Source of the DNA: Hofstenia miamia
Taxonomy: Eukaryota > Xenacoelomorpha > Acoela
DNA: 64,000 nt
Assembly (NCBI GenBank): GCA_004352715.1
Contig: SCFE01000046.1
Coordinates: forward strand, 614,654-678,653
Direction of reading: 5' to 3'
The first letter of the stretch is position 1; every line of letters starts with the position of its first letter. A model generated the notes under the pieces. The model had not been told where the DNA came from. It saw only the letters and a list, made by a program, of their open reading frames with translations, and ran no database searches. The position numbers and the translations under genes are program-made. Below, one piece after another: positions 10,171 through 22,558 of the stretch.

Positions 10171-13100
10171 AATATCAAATTTGTGGGAAAATTATACATC
10201 AATTCCAACACTTTTAAATTCGGCTTGATGTTGCTATATAAACTAGATTTCAATTTATTCATAAAGTTCCAAATTTATTATTTAATTCTTATTTATGAAC
10301 ACCATTTGAGTATAAATTTTCTTCATTAACTTTTGATAGACTACGATCATTCTCAATAATGCTTACTTCATAATGTGGATATATATATATATATTTTTTT
10401 ATTTACCATTTAGATATCCTCGAATTTATTGAAAATTTAATTATTTTAGCTATATAGCTACCGTCTTAACAAAAATACTCGAAAGGTGATTGCATAGTGG
10501 TTAAATAATTTTCAAGAGTTCATTTAGACCATAGAGATACTTCAGATTTTATATGGTTTGATCCACAGAATATAATTATTGTAGGAGATTTACTTCGAGT
10601 CCTAATAAAATTTAAGAATCTGCCTTGACATAGCAGCCAATGCTCATGTATTCCATGCATGACTACAGACATATATAAAAGTTTTAAGGGTCAATTATAA
10701 ACCTAAGTACTTGGAGTTACCATACCAAATGAAATTAACGTAATTAAATTTAAAAATAAAACTACTATTTAGCTGAAAGCTTTCTTTTATGGATTTTGTT
10801 AGAAGCTTAGGAAATATTCCAACTATAGGTACATAGTATAAAATAAAATAGTTCCTATAAAATTTACAAATTTTGGAACCTTTACAATTTTTCATTTCCA
10901 CATAATTTTTGGGTTCTGCGGAAGTTTCACTTAGTACAATTTTACTGTGATCCCAATCCCATTAATTACTTTGTTTGCATTTCCCATTTGATTTCCTAAA
11001 ATCTTCAAATCCATATTCCCAGTTTGTTCAACAATCTCATATATTCTTCTGAAATATATATTCGAGGTTCTAGTCGCTTAGAATTACATAGTTCGCAAAC
11101 CCTTCGACTTTTATAAGGAATGTTTCACTTGGCATTATAGCGTATTCAAAATCTCAGTATCAAGGTAAATAACGAATTGGCATTTATAATTAAAATTAAA
11201 AACTGCGGCAGGAAGCACACGTCTGAAATGATAAGGAAATAGAGGTTATATGTCAATATTTGCAACGGATTTTAATGTCTAATACAGTTCTTTATCACTA
11301 AATGAATTCTTTAGTTGCTTAACTATAGAGTGGTAGGGAATACTAATTATTTTTTAAGTAATAATTAAAAATCTAATCCATTTTAATACGAATAATGCAT
11401 TGAGTTAATATCATTTTATAGAAGTATACTGCTGAATTTATATTTACAGTGTAACCAGAAGTTGTTTAATATTCGAATTTGAGATTAGTCGATACATATA
11501 ATTTAAAACCATTCATGTTATTCGTTGGATCACTACACCGATTAATTAAATGTTTCGATTAGATCTTATATTTTATTGTTAGCAATTCTGGCCTGAATGT
11601 ATGCATTTAAAAGTGTTCTTAATTGTCTAGTTTTTAAAAGGCTAATAGCCATTTATATCATATATTTTTTGAGCGATTGAAGTTTTTAAGAATTTATGAT
11701 TTTTAGCAATAAATTACTCAGAGAATTCAATTGAGTAAATCATTTAACCACAGCAATAGACTAGAACAAATTTTTAACATTACGTTGGTACACCAGTAGT
11801 TGCTAATATCTCAAGATTTTCAAATTTCATAATAGACTTTGATAAAGTTCTTTGAAAAGTGGAAGAATCGATTTGTTTATTTAAGTGAACACTAGGCGAC
11901 TTAAAGTTACCTGTAATCAGGTTGGCATCCTTGTGTAAGTTGCACTGAATTTTCCTTAACCCTGTGAATAATGAATGTTTCGTAGGGCTTAAAGTGTACA
12001 TATTGGATAATTTTAACCGCTACAGGTAATCAAATTTTGCAAATTGTATTAAATATCATTCTACAAATCGTATTGATGTACAGACACAATAAAGGTTTTA
12101 ACTGCAACAAAGATTAAAAATATGAAATCACTAAACTCTATTTTTAAAAAATTGGTTGCTACTTGGTACATATACTTCACTGATCGAACAATTTTTCTGT
12201 TTTTGAGTCATCATTGAGCCTTTGGTTAACCCAGTTAGCGTATCAGAATAGATTGACTCGATCAGCCTACTTGAAGAAAATTGTTAGAAAATCTGGATAA
12301 GTACAGTTTTTCCTTTATAAAGAACATGGGCTACCGGTACTTAAGTTGAACATCAAATGTTTCCATGAATGTAGCACTGGTCATATCATTCTTAATGCAC
12401 CAAGAAGCTATAAGAAAAGGATGCCTATGTGAGTAAGTATTCCTAGCGACTTTCAATACATCCCTGATCTGACAAGTTTCTTTAACGATTATACATATAT
12501 ACTTTTCTGTTAACTCAACTAATTGCCTAAGATGTTGTTTCCATAAAATGTCCAATGGAAAAGTTGATATCTGTATTCAAACATAACATTCACTCTTGGT
12601 CACATTTTTAAAAATTATAAGAAATGTTTACGCGAGGCGCGTGCAATTTGAATCATGAATTTTAGAAACAGTGTTTACAATTACTTACGAAAAACGATGT
12701 TTTAGCTATTTCTTAAATTTTTTCCCAACCCACGACCGGCGCTTAACCCGCATTGATTATTTCGTTTCACTCTAGATCATGATAGTCAATCAAGTAGTTA
12801 AAAAAAATTGCATTCATAAATGTGTTCCCCTAGAAATTTGACACATTTCGTCAAAGCATTCTAACTTGAACTCAACATTAGCATAAATATTATTTATCAG
12901 AGAGTGATATATAAAAAAGTGAGGATTCAAAAATCTAAATAACGAATATGTCATGGTCACATTAAAAATGGTGGTAGTGGAACCGACAACGAAAGAGATC
13001 AGAAACATTCCATTTTGGAATTAAGAAATCATAAATTAACTTCTTCTATACCTACTAAATTTGTAAATGTTAAAACAAACATTTGGGGCCAGACCGTGAC

Positions 13101-14776
13101 TTCATTAACAATTTCAGTGTATTTCATTTTAGTGTAGTCAATGTAGTTAAACACGACATGGAAGATTTTGATTTTTACAAGAGACTGCTGAATTTTATCG
13201 CTTCTAATATTTCATATTTGGCGGAATTTTGACGAATAGTTAGAATATTCTCTTCTCCACCACGATAATTAGATTATTTTTGCCTATTATTTGAACGTGA
13301 ATATTTTATCGTGGTTCTTAATTGAATTACTCCTTGATTGACATTCCCGGACAATTTCCCTCAATGTAAGTCCGAGCATCACCAGATCTACAATCAATTT
13401 CTTACTTGAAAATTAACGCGATTAATATAACTCTTAACTAAAATAAAGAATACTTTAATATTGATTTTCAAATTTATATATAATTTTTAAAATTTTTGAG
13501 TATCAATTATTTTAAATTTTTTATTTATTTAAACTAATTAAATTATAAAACATTCTTTATTAAAACTTAGAAATTCTAATTACTTAATGGAGTTCTAATC
13601 AGTGCAAATTTTAAAGAAATGTTAAGAAATGTTCAGAGAACAAAACTGTGCTTTTAATAATTAAAAAATAGCTTTTCGGATAGTAAATTTTTCCCGTCAA
13701 ATTTAAAAGATTTCATCAGTTTTTCCACACTCTGGTTTTCTAAAAGGCAAACACATATTCGAAATATATTACCCAAAGGCATTATTGTCAACATATTTTA
13801 CCAATTTTTTTTTAAATTATCTTTTAATGCATGCAAGATGATCAAATCAACATTGTGCTTATTTTCAAGCCTATTTCTCCAAGATTAAAAAAATCCTTGG
13901 AGATGGACACATCAATGTGTCCGCTCCGCTATTATGGTGGATATTTGTTCCAAAAATTTTTTATCATACATGGAAAAATTAATTTTTTTTTCAATGAAAA
14001 ATTTTCAAATTTTTTCCATTCTTACGTGATTTAAAATGAAATAGGAGATAATTGTCTATCCCTGGCGTTTTTCTGTTTTTAGAAATCTCTATTTGTGAGC
14101 TATCAGCGTCTAAATTTTTTTTAAGAAAAAAATGTTTGGTGAATTAATTTTAAAATCTTAGTGTATAGAGTAGATCTCTAGACTTTTTATCAAATATTCA
14201 CTTTAAATGTCATTGGAGATTTTGTCTGCAATTATTCCGAGTGCCTCTCACCAATTTTTGAAATGAAATACATAATATTGCTAAAAACCATACATATTCA
14301 CTACAATCTTTTCTGTTGTTTTTCAGTCAATTTGTAGAGAAAAATCATCCTGTTATATATGTACATATTTTTGTGCAGTTAGTAATCAATATATTTTTTA
14401 GAATAAAGCCCAAAATCAAATGCCTGGTTTGTAAATACTATTCTGTCAAAAGTTGCATTTGAAATTTCTCTTATAAAGATGTGAACTATGAAATTGAAAT
14501 GATATCCTAAATGTTGGTAAGGATCATTTTCGTCGTCTTAACAAATTTCATTTAGTTACATTAGGTAGGATTTCGTGGGTTTAATCTTGTTCACTATAAT
14601 TGCGGACTGGTATATATTTATTTTGCGCTAAGTTGAGTTTTAATACCGTATGTTTTCCTTGCGATCAAGAATCAAAAGAAAATATACTCGTAGCAAAATT
14701 GCTCAATTGACCAATATGCAAATAATTAGTTGAAAATTAAAGAAATTAGGGTCTTAATCAAAACAAGCATGCTAAT
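10171..14776. other. Intergenic, mostly featureless
   Basis: About 4.6 kb of A+T-rich DNA. About 11805-11915 is a diverged relative of 8085-8190. Frames at 11780-12001 and 12331-12555 (minus) and 13831-14034 (plus) show no recognisable family. (TA)n at 10377-10395. Confidence 0.5.
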
Positions 14777-14779
14777 AAG

Positions 14780-14930
14780 CCCGGCTCCCCGGGCGAAACT
14801 CAGTCCAGGCAGTTCTAAATTGTGTCATAGAACAATACTTTACAAAAAATTTATAAATTTTCAGTTGACTCCCACACCAAGCGAACTTAAAAATTGCCCT
14901 ATCAGGCAAATTTAGAATTGGACTGGCTGT
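14780..14930. repeat. Imperfect inverted-repeat unit
   Basis: A GCCCGG...CCGGGC palindrome at about 14779-14794, then CAGTCCAGGCAGTTCTAAAT (14801-14820), whose complement recurs imperfectly at 14905-14930. This is possibly a small MITE; no target duplication is evident. Confidence 0.3.
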
Positions 14931-15699
14931 GTATGAAGTTAGAATTCTCATATTACTTACACTTTAACAAAGCCCCAGAGTTATGAGATTTTGCAAAAAA
15001 TATTGGACAATGATTTATACGAAATTTTAATCTAGCAATATAATAATAAACTTAAATTCTAGATCAAAAAATGAGCTACTCAAATAACGAATGAAAAATG
15101 AAATTTGATCTTAAAATATTGAAAAAGTTTAAAAAACTGATTTACATCAAACCTTGCTGACATTTCCAGCTTATGTGTCTTACTTATTATTATATTCTCA
15201 AAGTCTAACTGGAATACGATATTCTGCATGGCTAGTTTCTGTTCAAAGATCACTTTTAAATAAAAAATAAAAACGTGATATTTCATCTGATATTTTATTT
15301 AAGTATGCAAAAAAATTTCATGAAAGTCATAGTTTAAACATTTTTTTTGTTTCAAAAGACTGCAGAATTGCAATATTAGAATAAATAAAAATGGCACTTT
15401 CCACAACATGTACATATGTAGTAAATGTACAATTAAACAATGCACTTAAAACTTGTAGACTAAAAAACGTTTCAACCTCGAAACTGTTTACCGGTTAAAA
15501 CTCTCTGTTGTTCTATAAGGCATTTTGTAGTCATTACAAAATATGGTTTCAAAAATTTAGTACAAAACCACCGTTTTTAACCATATTGCCCCCATTGTTG
15601 ATGTCTGTTAAGAATTCCAGGGCATCCGGCAGAAATTGATTATTAACTTTAAAGTTGTTCAGCATGTGGAACACAATCACAGTAATTTGTATATATTCC
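14931..15699. other. Intergenic, nothing recognised
   Basis: A+T-rich, with a chance minus-strand frame at 15080-15286. No known feature. Confidence 0.5.
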
Positions 15700-16250
15700 A
15701 AATTGAAAACATGCAATCAAACATTTTTAAACATTTAAAGAATACTACCTTATAATACCATTGTTTGTGACAAAAGAAGTATATACATAACTGCAATAAG
15801 ATCAATCCTTATCTATGGATCTGTTGTTTGGTTTCCCAGCAGATGCGATATTGTTAGAATTGAAAATTTTCAAAAACGCTGTTCGAAATGGATTTTGAAT
15901 ATTACGGACTATAAGAAGAGATTAATTGAACTGAATTTATTGCCACTTTCAATGCAATTACAACTCATTGATCTTATTCAATTTAATAGTATGCTTAATA
16001 ACAACATTGATTTTAATATCTTTGACTACGTTTACCTATATATTCCGAAACAAGGACTACGGCTCTATAATAAAACGCTTTTCAAGTGCAAAATTAACAA
16101 GATTAAAACCGATAATTTCTTCTTTAGTCGTATTACTAAATTAGCAAATTACGTCCTTTTAAATACAAACATTGATCTCTTTGATAGATCTTCAATAGTT
16201 AAAAGGCAATTAGAAGATTTATTTAAACAACAATTTATTGATTTATATGC
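15700..16250 (+). mobile_element. Non-LTR retrotransposon 3' fragment, copy a
   Basis: Encodes the C-terminal end of a reverse transcriptase open from about 15765: ITAIRSILIYGSVVWFPSR, then ENFQKRCSKWILNITDYKKR and LIELNLLPLSMQLQLIDLIQ. This is the post-catalytic thumb region typical of Jockey/CR1/RTE-like elements. It is cut off by the single N at 16251, after which the same sequence restarts from an earlier point. It differs from copies b and c by a 3-bp indel and several substitutions. The clade is not assigned. Confidence 0.85.
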
Positions 16251-16251
16251 N

Positions 16252-16823
16252 CAGATGCGATATTGTTAGAATTGAAAATTTTCAAAAACGCTGTTCGAAA
16301 TGGATTTTGAATATTACGGACTATAAGAAGAGATTAATTAAACTGAATTTATTGCCACTTTCAATGCAATTACAACTCATTGATCTTATTCAATTTAATA
16401 GTATGCTTAATAACAACATTGATTTTAATATCTTTGACTACGTTTACCTATATATTCCGAAACAAGGACTACGGCTCTATAATAAAACGCTTTTCAAGTG
16501 CAAAATTAACAAGAAGATTAAAACCGATAATTTCTTCTTTAGTCGTATTACTAAATTAGCAAATTACGTCCATTTAAATACGAAAAAGTACCACTTTGAT
16601 AGATCTTCAATAGTTAAAAGGCAATTAGAAGATTTATTTAAACAACAATTTATTGATTTATATGCATTTAATAATGTTTGTACTCATTTTTTAGTTTGTA
16701 ATTGTAATATATGCAATTCTAAGAATTTGCTTTATAAGAAATATTGAATTTGTTTTAAATTAATTTGTCAAATTTCTTTGCTTAATTAGCAATAAAGTCT
16801 TTTTGTTGTTGTTGTTGTTGTTC
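16252..16823 (+). mobile_element. Non-LTR retrotransposon 3' end, copy b, with (TTG)n tail
   Basis: The same RT C-terminal region as copy a, with its stop at 16747. A short 3' UTR follows (TTAGCAATAAAGT) and a (TTG)n tail ends it. The tail abuts the middle of the hAT transposase frame: the next codons read CSAGWFKKWKWLHYD, a TTF-type finger start. This copy therefore inserted into a hAT gene. Copy c at 35135 has the same 3' UTR and tail. Confidence 0.88.
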
Positions 16824-16827
16824 ATGT

Positions 16828-19051
16828 TCTGCTGGGTGGTTTAAAAAGTGGAAATGGTTGCATTATGATGTTGTCACAGATTCGGTTCTATGCTTTGTTT
16901 GCAATAGTGCACTTAATAAAAAACTTATTTCTTTTCAACAAAAAAGGGATCCCTTATATGTGCCGAAGGGGTACAGGAAATGGAAGAATGCAACCACTAA
17001 ATTCAACCAACATGAGAAGTCCTATGGTCATCGAGAAGCTGTAGAGAAATTAAACCTATTATGCAATCCAAGCGTATCTACAATGCTGAGCACACAATCT
17101 GCTAAAGCGCAAGAAAATGCAGGGAAATGCTTATCGCTAATCTTTTCTAGCATCAAATACCTTGCAAAACAAGGATTTCCCTTTCGAGGACGTAAACACA
17201 ACGATGGCGCATTTTTCAATTTGGTGTTAGAGCGAAAAAATGATGTTCCAGAGCTAGACATGTGGATGAAGAAACAAGATAACTGGCTTTCAGACACGAT
17301 TCAAAACGAAATAATCGAGCTTATGGCTCATGATGTGCCGCGGCAGATAATATCGGAAACGAGCGACACAAGTTTTGTGGGTTTGTTGCAAATGGAACAA
17401 CTGATATTGCAGGAAATGAGCAATTCTCAGTTTGCCTACAATATGCTACAAAGGACTTGGAGACGGTGAACTCATTCTTAGGCATGTACAACGCACCTGA
17501 CAGCACTGGTGAAACACTAGCTTTGGTTGTCAAGGATGTATTGTTGCGAATAGGTATTCCACTGACGAAGCTTGAAGGCTTCTCCTTTGACGATTGCATG
17601 GTGTGCAAAGTATTCTAAAAAAAGAGTGCACGGATGCCTTGTATGTCCACTGTGCAAACCACAATTTGGATCTTGTTCTTCAAGAAGTCGCACGTTCTGT
17701 TAGTGGTGTGGCTGATGCACTGCAATTTGTACGTGATGTCAGTAACATAATTCGTGAGTCTTCGAAACGAAAAACGCTCTTCGCTGGAATGTTCGCGGAT
17801 GACGAATAGCCAATTGAATTGTGGTCTTTGTGTCCTACACGATGGTGTGTCCGTACAACAACTCTTTCCAAGATTTTGAAATCTTACAAACAAGTCCTGA
17901 ACACAGTGGAAGTTCTTAAGTAAGACAAGTCTACGCGAGGTGAAACGAAAGCTGGAGCTTGTGGTATTTACAAACAAGGCATCCAGAGGAAAACCTACTT
18001 CTTTCTATTGGCTTGCCACAAGATATTCAAGGAATGCGAGGATGTTGCAGAATTCTCCAGGGGACAAATGTGACAGCTCATGGAGTGGCACAAGTAGTGT
18101 CAGTACTGCGTCAAACGCTAAAACGTTTGAGAAGTGAGGAAACAATCACCGAATTGATGGAAATCAAAGCAGAGGAATGTGGATTGCAAATACTCGTGAA
18201 GCGTGCACGTGCAACTCCAGCTCGCATTCGTCATGACAATCAAATAGCATTTGATGAGAAGCAATCTCCAGTGGTTAAGTGGAAAGCAGATGTCTTTGAA
18301 GCGCTGGACTTGATAAACTCAGAACTTACACGGAGGTATAATTTCAATTTAAAATTTTTATTATAATTATTTTTATTAAAATAATAATAACAATATATTT
18401 TACTTAATTTTTTAAATTGTAATAACCGTCTAGATCTCCCTCGGTGTAATACCTCAAAAATGACACGGAGTATAATTCTCAATAATTTACTAATAAAAAT
18501 AAATTCACTTTATATTTTAAAAATTTAACAAAATTTTTATCGTTACACTACCTATTTTCACTATAGGTTTCAACAAGAAAGTCTCAGTATGGCGAGAAAA
18601 TATCCTTTTGCAAGAAGCATCCAACATTGATGAAAATATCGCAACTGCCAAGCTTCCGAAGATCTTCAACCAGAAACATCTCCGGCGCCAAGTTTTTCAA
18701 TTGAACAACCTCATTGCACAAAAGAAGCTGTCGCTTAAGTCTGTTTCTAATGTATCACAGGTGCTAAATGAATTAGATCCAGTGGCAAGAACTCTATTCT
18801 CCGAAGTTGAAATGCTTGTCCATCTAATTAAGTGTTTACCAATGTCTCCTGCAAGTGCTGAGCGATCCTTCTCTTGCCTTCGACGGCCAAAGACATGGCT
18901 TAGAGGAACCATGACACAGTCTCGGCTAACTCACTCGGCACTGCTTACAGTTCACCGTGAACGAGTTGATAAGATTGATATGAAGAAACTGATGAACATA
19001 TTTATCCCTAAAACCCCAGAAAAGAGTGCAGTTTTTGGAAGCCTTTTTTGA
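16828..19051 (+). pseudogene. hAT transposase pseudogene (TTF finger, DUF4371, dimerisation domain)
   Basis: Domains in order: TTF-type zinc finger (WFKKWKWLHYD, LCFVCNSALNKK, HEKSYGHREAV at 16830-17040); DUF4371/RNase H-like region (QGFPFRGRKHNDGAFF to VPRQIISE); ALYVHCANHNLDLVLQ at about 17640-17690; LCPTRWC at 17828-17848; hAT C-terminal dimerisation domain (CLPMSPASAERSFSCLRR to TQSRLTHSALLTVH, 18830-18955). Frames shift near 17390, 17460, 17590, 17920 and 18050, and there is a stop near 17807, so it is dead. A 231-bp segment (18336-18566) with GT and AG ends interrupts it; joining its flanks restores the frame (ELTRR to FQQESL). Relatives encode proteins of about 700-800 aa. Confidence 0.9.
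18336..18566 (+). other. Intron-like segment in the hAT gene
   Basis: Starts GTATAA after ACACGGAG and ends CACTATAG before GTTTCAAC. Very A+T-rich. Removing it exactly keeps the transposase frame. It also contains internal copies of ACACGGAG(G)TATAAT in both orientations, so an insertion that duplicated its flank is an alternative to a spliceosomal intron. Confidence 0.55.
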
Positions 19052-19436
19052 ATTAATACATCTCGTGTTTTGTTTTTGTTGTATTAATTTTGCGGAGCTA
19101 ATATTTTTAAATGTCTTTTGGGGTTGGCACCTCTAAGTCGGAAGATTGCCCTTGCCACCCCAAAATTTGAACTGTCCCGCGCCCTTGATGCCTGTGCATT
19201 GATAATAGATCAAACCTACTCGACTTGTTATAATAACTTAATAAAGTGTATACTAGTGTTATAAAATCAAAAACGAAGCATGGCATAAGATGTTTATGTC
19301 CCAAAAAACTAACTGTTTGGAATAATAAGGCAAACAAATTTAAAAAGTAACAAATCTTTTGAGTTATTTTAGGTGTGAAAATAATCCTCACGATACCACT
19401 TCTTGCACAACCCACTCGCTACTCTTAACGCTATAT

Positions 19437-20292
19437 GGCGGATTCCGCCACAATTCATAACTCCGATTCTAATAATCCAATTTAAATGAAACTTGGATAA
19501 GAGGTAGTCTTGCTCATTTGGAGTTGATTTGAAGGAAAAAAAAACGGAAGGTACTAGCAGGTGGTTTTCCATGATGGAGTCTTCAAAAATTGTGTTTTTT
19601 GGAAATTTTTATACACTCAAAAGTGAGTTTTTTATTCCTGAAGTAGGAAAGATTTAATTTTGTTTGCTTAGAGAGGTCAAGGTAGAGTACAAGTATAATA
19701 GAACAATGGATTTAAACAGTAGCTATTGTTAGGTTTCTGTAATAGTGGACATGAAGTTTTTGAAAATATTTTGAGACAATAATAACAGTATTCTCAACAA
19801 AATCACAGTATCTTGCAAAAGAAGATCATTTTCATGTGTTAGTAAACTGATAAGTCGTATAACAGGTATATACTGTATATGCGATAAGTAACAGGTATGC
19901 ATATAGGAATTCTTTCTTTCAGTTTTACTCTCCAAAATTGATGCAACTGAAACATCGTTACTGTAAGTGATCCTGGCATGGTACTGATAGAAAATATACA
20001 AATAAATTATAAAATTAATTTCAGATACTCACAAAATGTGAAGAGCAAGGCAAATTATAACAATAGAAACGCTTTTCAAAGCCCAGACAGGAATCAAAAT
20101 CATAACATGAAATACTGTCATAGTGACCTCTGACAAAACCATTGTTTCAGAAAAACCACAACACGGAACGTAATGAAATCAACGTAGTTTAACTCAGTAG
20201 TAAAAAATATGAAAAATCACCAAATATTGAGGCAGCGGAATTTCTACAAAAAAAGTTATACGCAAAAATCCATCAAAGTGGCGGAATCCGCC
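19437..20292. repeat. Region bounded by an exact 15-bp inverted repeat
   Basis: GGCGGATTCCGCCAC at 19437-19451 recurs exactly inverted at 20278-20292. The 856-bp interval could be a non-autonomous DNA element. No transposase-like frame is recognised inside, and no target duplication was confirmed. Confidence 0.4.
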
Positions 20293-20551
20293 CCCTCCCC
20301 ACGGTATGAATAAGGTTAAGGCAGAGTGGTTTCGTCATAATCAGAGCTTTCATGACTGCCTGTAAATGCCTCCCCATGTTCTATCAGATAAAAAACTAAC
20401 CTCCTTCGTTTGCAATTTTTTCATGTAGTTGATTTTATAATTTCCCCAAACTTCATTGCCTCTTGGTAGACAGTGTCATTTTCAACTGTTTACTTATTGA
20501 AACTTGAAATGTGTAGAGTGTTGCAAACTGAGATTTCACTTTTCCAAACAG

Positions 20552-20701
20552 GATAGTTTTCAACGATTTAATCAATCGGGCCTCTTCCTTAGCTCTTCTC
20601 ATTGCAATTCCACATCAAAACAGTATAGTCAAAGAAATATTCCGTCACCAAAGAGCAAAATCAAAAAGAAAACTCGTGTTCAGGCCTTCGAAATGGAGTG
20701 A
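20552..20701 (+). CDS. Candidate terminal coding exon, unknown protein
   Basis: A good acceptor (pyrimidine-rich TTTCACTTTTCCAAACAG) is followed by 49 codons (DSFQRFNQSGLFLSSSHC ... KKKTRVQAFEME) and TGA. An AATAAA lies 38 bp after the stop (20739-20744). The peptide is Ser/Lys-rich, low in hydrophobic blocks, and matches nothing I know. No upstream exon was identified, so it could be a chance frame or part of a decayed gene. Confidence 0.25.
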   Translation, partial: DSFQRFNQSGLFLSSSHCNSTSKQYSQRNIPSPKSKIKKKTRVQAFEME

Positions 20702-20744
20702 TGCGGCAAAGAGAAAGTCTTCGTAAAACAAGTATTTGAATAAA

Positions 20745-22550
20745 ATAATAATGTTTTGTTAAGAAAGTTAAGGTAATGTATGCTAAGCGAAAGATTAATC
20801 TGATTTTAGGACGTTATTATAATAGAATGACCTGTATTTCGTTGGATGAAAACTCAATCACAATTGCTTTATTGGGATTTTTTGTTAAATTCTTATATTT
20901 ATTTCATCCTTCGATACTTCAACACACCCAATCGATAGCCGCGACCCTGTAGAGAATTTGATTGCCTCTTGTTTATTATGGGACGAAAAAATATTTCAGT
21001 CAATGATAAAGTCATGGTTTCTTTTGAAAAACTTTGAATTTTTTACTCTAAATTGTTTTATTGTCAATACTTCAAAAATATTTTAAATTATCGCACCTTA
21101 ATGTAGGGTGTTTTTAGATAATTTCTATGAAAAACGAATTTCCATTAGACAATTAAATCTGAGTCAGTTAGTGAAAAAACATCTGTTTTGAAATAAATTG
21201 AGCAAAAATACACATACTTATATTTTTTCTGAAAATTTAACCCTAAACGCATTAATGGATGCTGATTGACCCCCATGTCAGTTTTTGTCCATAACTTTGC
21301 TTTGAAATAATTTTTAGATAATTTTTTCTAACTTTTCCTAAAGACTATCTCTAGGAATAAAATAAAGCTAAAGTGAAATAATTTGTTCGCGGCCTATTTA
21401 AAATAGTCGATATTTTAATAAATATCGATATATTAATACAATTAAATTGACTGAGTCCTCAAAATTAAGGTCCGTGTTGTCAAAAAGACTGTTAAAGTGA
21501 GAAAAGATTTTGCGGCGACGTTGCCCCTACTTTAGTACTATAATCTGTTTTTATTGATTTGTTGTCACTGGACCCATCGTAGCAATAAATTTTTGCCAAT
21601 TAAATAGCTTATCTTATAAAACAAGGGTTTTAAAAGGTCTGCCAAACCTTCATCGATGGAGGGGACAGGGGAATAAACATATAAAAAATACAAAATTTCT
21701 ATTAGGTCCTATATTTTGAATAGAGTAAGTAAACTAAATATGATTACATACTATAAAAAAGTGACCTAAATTACTAGTCATTGATCCTGAAACAGGGACT
21801 GAAAATGGCAAGAGGTAGTGAAATTTTTAATATTTAACATTTTTGAAATTCACCTAAATATATATTATTATGTTACGTATTTGATTTTTGAAACAAATAA
21901 ACATTATTCATTGACTTTATTTGCAATTATTCATTCATTTTTAGAAATGTCCTTTTATTCAAAATTATGAAAATAGCTGCCGTGATAACGTAAAACTGGC
22001 TGACATTGAGCATAATTTTTTATTTTCTTTCTAGAGTTAGTTTTTGACAATAACTAGAAGGAATATGAGATGAAATAAACTGTTTCCTTCATTTTTAATG
22101 CTCAATTCATTTAGATTCTTTTTCACCTTTGTTCTTGCAATTAAAGTAGCAACAAAACTGATCTGTTAACAGACATTGATAATTTTGAGGAAGCACTTCT
22201 TGATGTGTCATTCCAATAACAATAGTAACAAAATTGTAAATTCAGAAAAAAACAGAATATTATACTATTGAAAGCAAGTGACAATACGCACTTGGATAGA
22301 CAATCACTCTATTCTCTAATACCAAGGTTACTAATTGTTAATGAGAAACTGTTTAAAACCAATTGGATATGCATATACATCCTATTATGATGAAGTGTAG
22401 CGTGACATGGAGCTTATTTAGGAGTCCAAAATCCGAAGATTATCTTTAATCTTCCCTCTACTAAATTTGCTCAAAGTTCACTTTAAATTCAAATCAACTT
22501 TTAGATTTTGCTGTTTCTGAATATTTTAAGAACAAGTTTGTGATAATGTT
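20745..22550. other. Intergenic, nothing recognised
   Basis: A+T-rich sequence without supportable genes or repeat boundaries. Confidence 0.5.
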
Positions 22551-22558
22551 ACTATAAT

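Larger units (their letters stand above)
16824..19196 (+). mobile_element. hAT element (DUF4371/ZMYM1-like), 5' truncated
   Basis: Body of a hAT transposon whose 5' part is replaced by the non-LTR insertion. The coding remnant runs to 19051. The 3' end is probably at about 19196, where the sequence closes with CCACCCC...GGCGCGGGAC on the minus strand and ...GCCTGTG on the plus strand. No matching 5' terminal repeat is visible upstream of 15700. Confidence 0.8.

Noticed and set aside
12331-12555. Minus-strand 74-codon frame that reads like a protein
   Set aside because: No family, no splice or start support, no partner exon.
16804-16823. (TTG)n run considered as an independent microsatellite
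   Set aside because: It is the 3' tail of the non-LTR element, as the same tail follows the same 3' UTR at 35584.
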